A stretch of 29,701 nt of DNA from Physocladia obscura (lineage: Eukaryota > Chytridiomycota > Chytridiomycetes > Chytridiales > Chytriomycetaceae), in NCBI GenBank assembly GCA_027596945.1, contig JADGJH010000117.1, positions 1 through 29,701 of the forward strand. Reading direction: 5' to 3'. The notes under the pieces are model-generated. The model ran no database searches. It was not told the DNA's origin and saw nothing but the letters and a program-made list of their open reading frames with translations. The first letter of the stretch is position 1. The number at the start of each line of letters is the position of its first letter. The position numbers and the translations under genes are program-made. Below are positions 29,556-29,701 of this stretch, in pieces.

Positions 29556-29701
29556 AAGAGGTATTGTTCATTTAATTTATTTTTATTTCTATGTATTTTT
29601 TTTTTGTATTTTTTTTTTCCAAATATATTATTATTATTTATTTATTAATTTTTAATTATAAAAAAAATAATTAAAAAAATAAAAAAAAAATATTTTAAAA
29701 A
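29556..29701. repeat. A/T-only low-complexity tail
   Basis: Almost pure A and T homopolymer and ATT/TTA runs up to the window edge, with no coding content. Such tracts often mark contig ends or repeat boundaries. Confidence 0.7.

Noticed and set aside
1..29701. CRISPR array, prokaryotic operons or ribosome binding sites
   Set aside because: No regularly spaced short direct repeats. Spliceosomal introns and eukaryotic gene families show nuclear eukaryotic DNA.

Overview
The window looks like nuclear DNA of an early-diverging (zoosporic, chytrid-like) fungus. Four things point there. The genes have many short GT-AG introns (33-85 nt). The housekeeping genes are eukaryotic and fungal in type (GCN1 and a large Sec7-family ARF-GEF). 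There is a secreted M14 carboxypeptidase beside a serine/threonine-rich membrane protein. The flanks carry a DDE transposase family common in chytrids and oomycetes. The exact lineage is inference.

Layout, left to right. 1-1333 (minus): a decayed DDE_Tnp_4-type transposase running off the left edge. 2390-3070 (minus): a Ty1/Copia RNase H relic. To about 4800: AT-rich, CpG-poor DNA with an inverted repeat, a diverged repeat pair and a tRNA-like snippet. 4850-5080: an abrupt GC-rich island. 5100-7290 (plus): a chain of frame-broken coding relics, namely an acidic segment, a TIR-like domain, a helical segment and possible beta-propeller strands. 7306-12113 (minus): an ARF-GEF of the Sec7/BIG type in 7 visible exons, cut off at its 3' end at a poly(T)/poly(A) junction. 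12175-12430: an orphan coding fragment. 12669-13475: exon-like tandem repeats. 14034-14771: another broken reading frame. 14913-24168 (minus): a complete 12-exon GCN1. 24249-25681 (plus): a 3-exon zinc carboxypeptidase, head-to-head with GCN1 across 80 bp. About 26917-28075 (plus): a single-pass membrane protein with a Ser/Thr-rich stalk and a SAM-like tail. 28867-29555: unassigned exon-like segments, then an A/T-only tail.

Functionally this is not a pathway cluster. GCN1 (starvation and ribosome-collision signalling to GCN2), Sec7 (trans-Golgi ARF activation) and the carboxypeptidase (extracellular digestion) are independent genes. The intact genes and the broken 5.1-7.3 kb block keep normal CpG content. 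The repeat-rich flanks are strongly CpG-depleted, as expected where repeats are methylated and deaminate.

The most interesting items are the TIR/propeller relic, the truncated ARF-GEF next to it, the repeated exon-like units at 12.7-13.1 kb and the SAM-tailed membrane protein.
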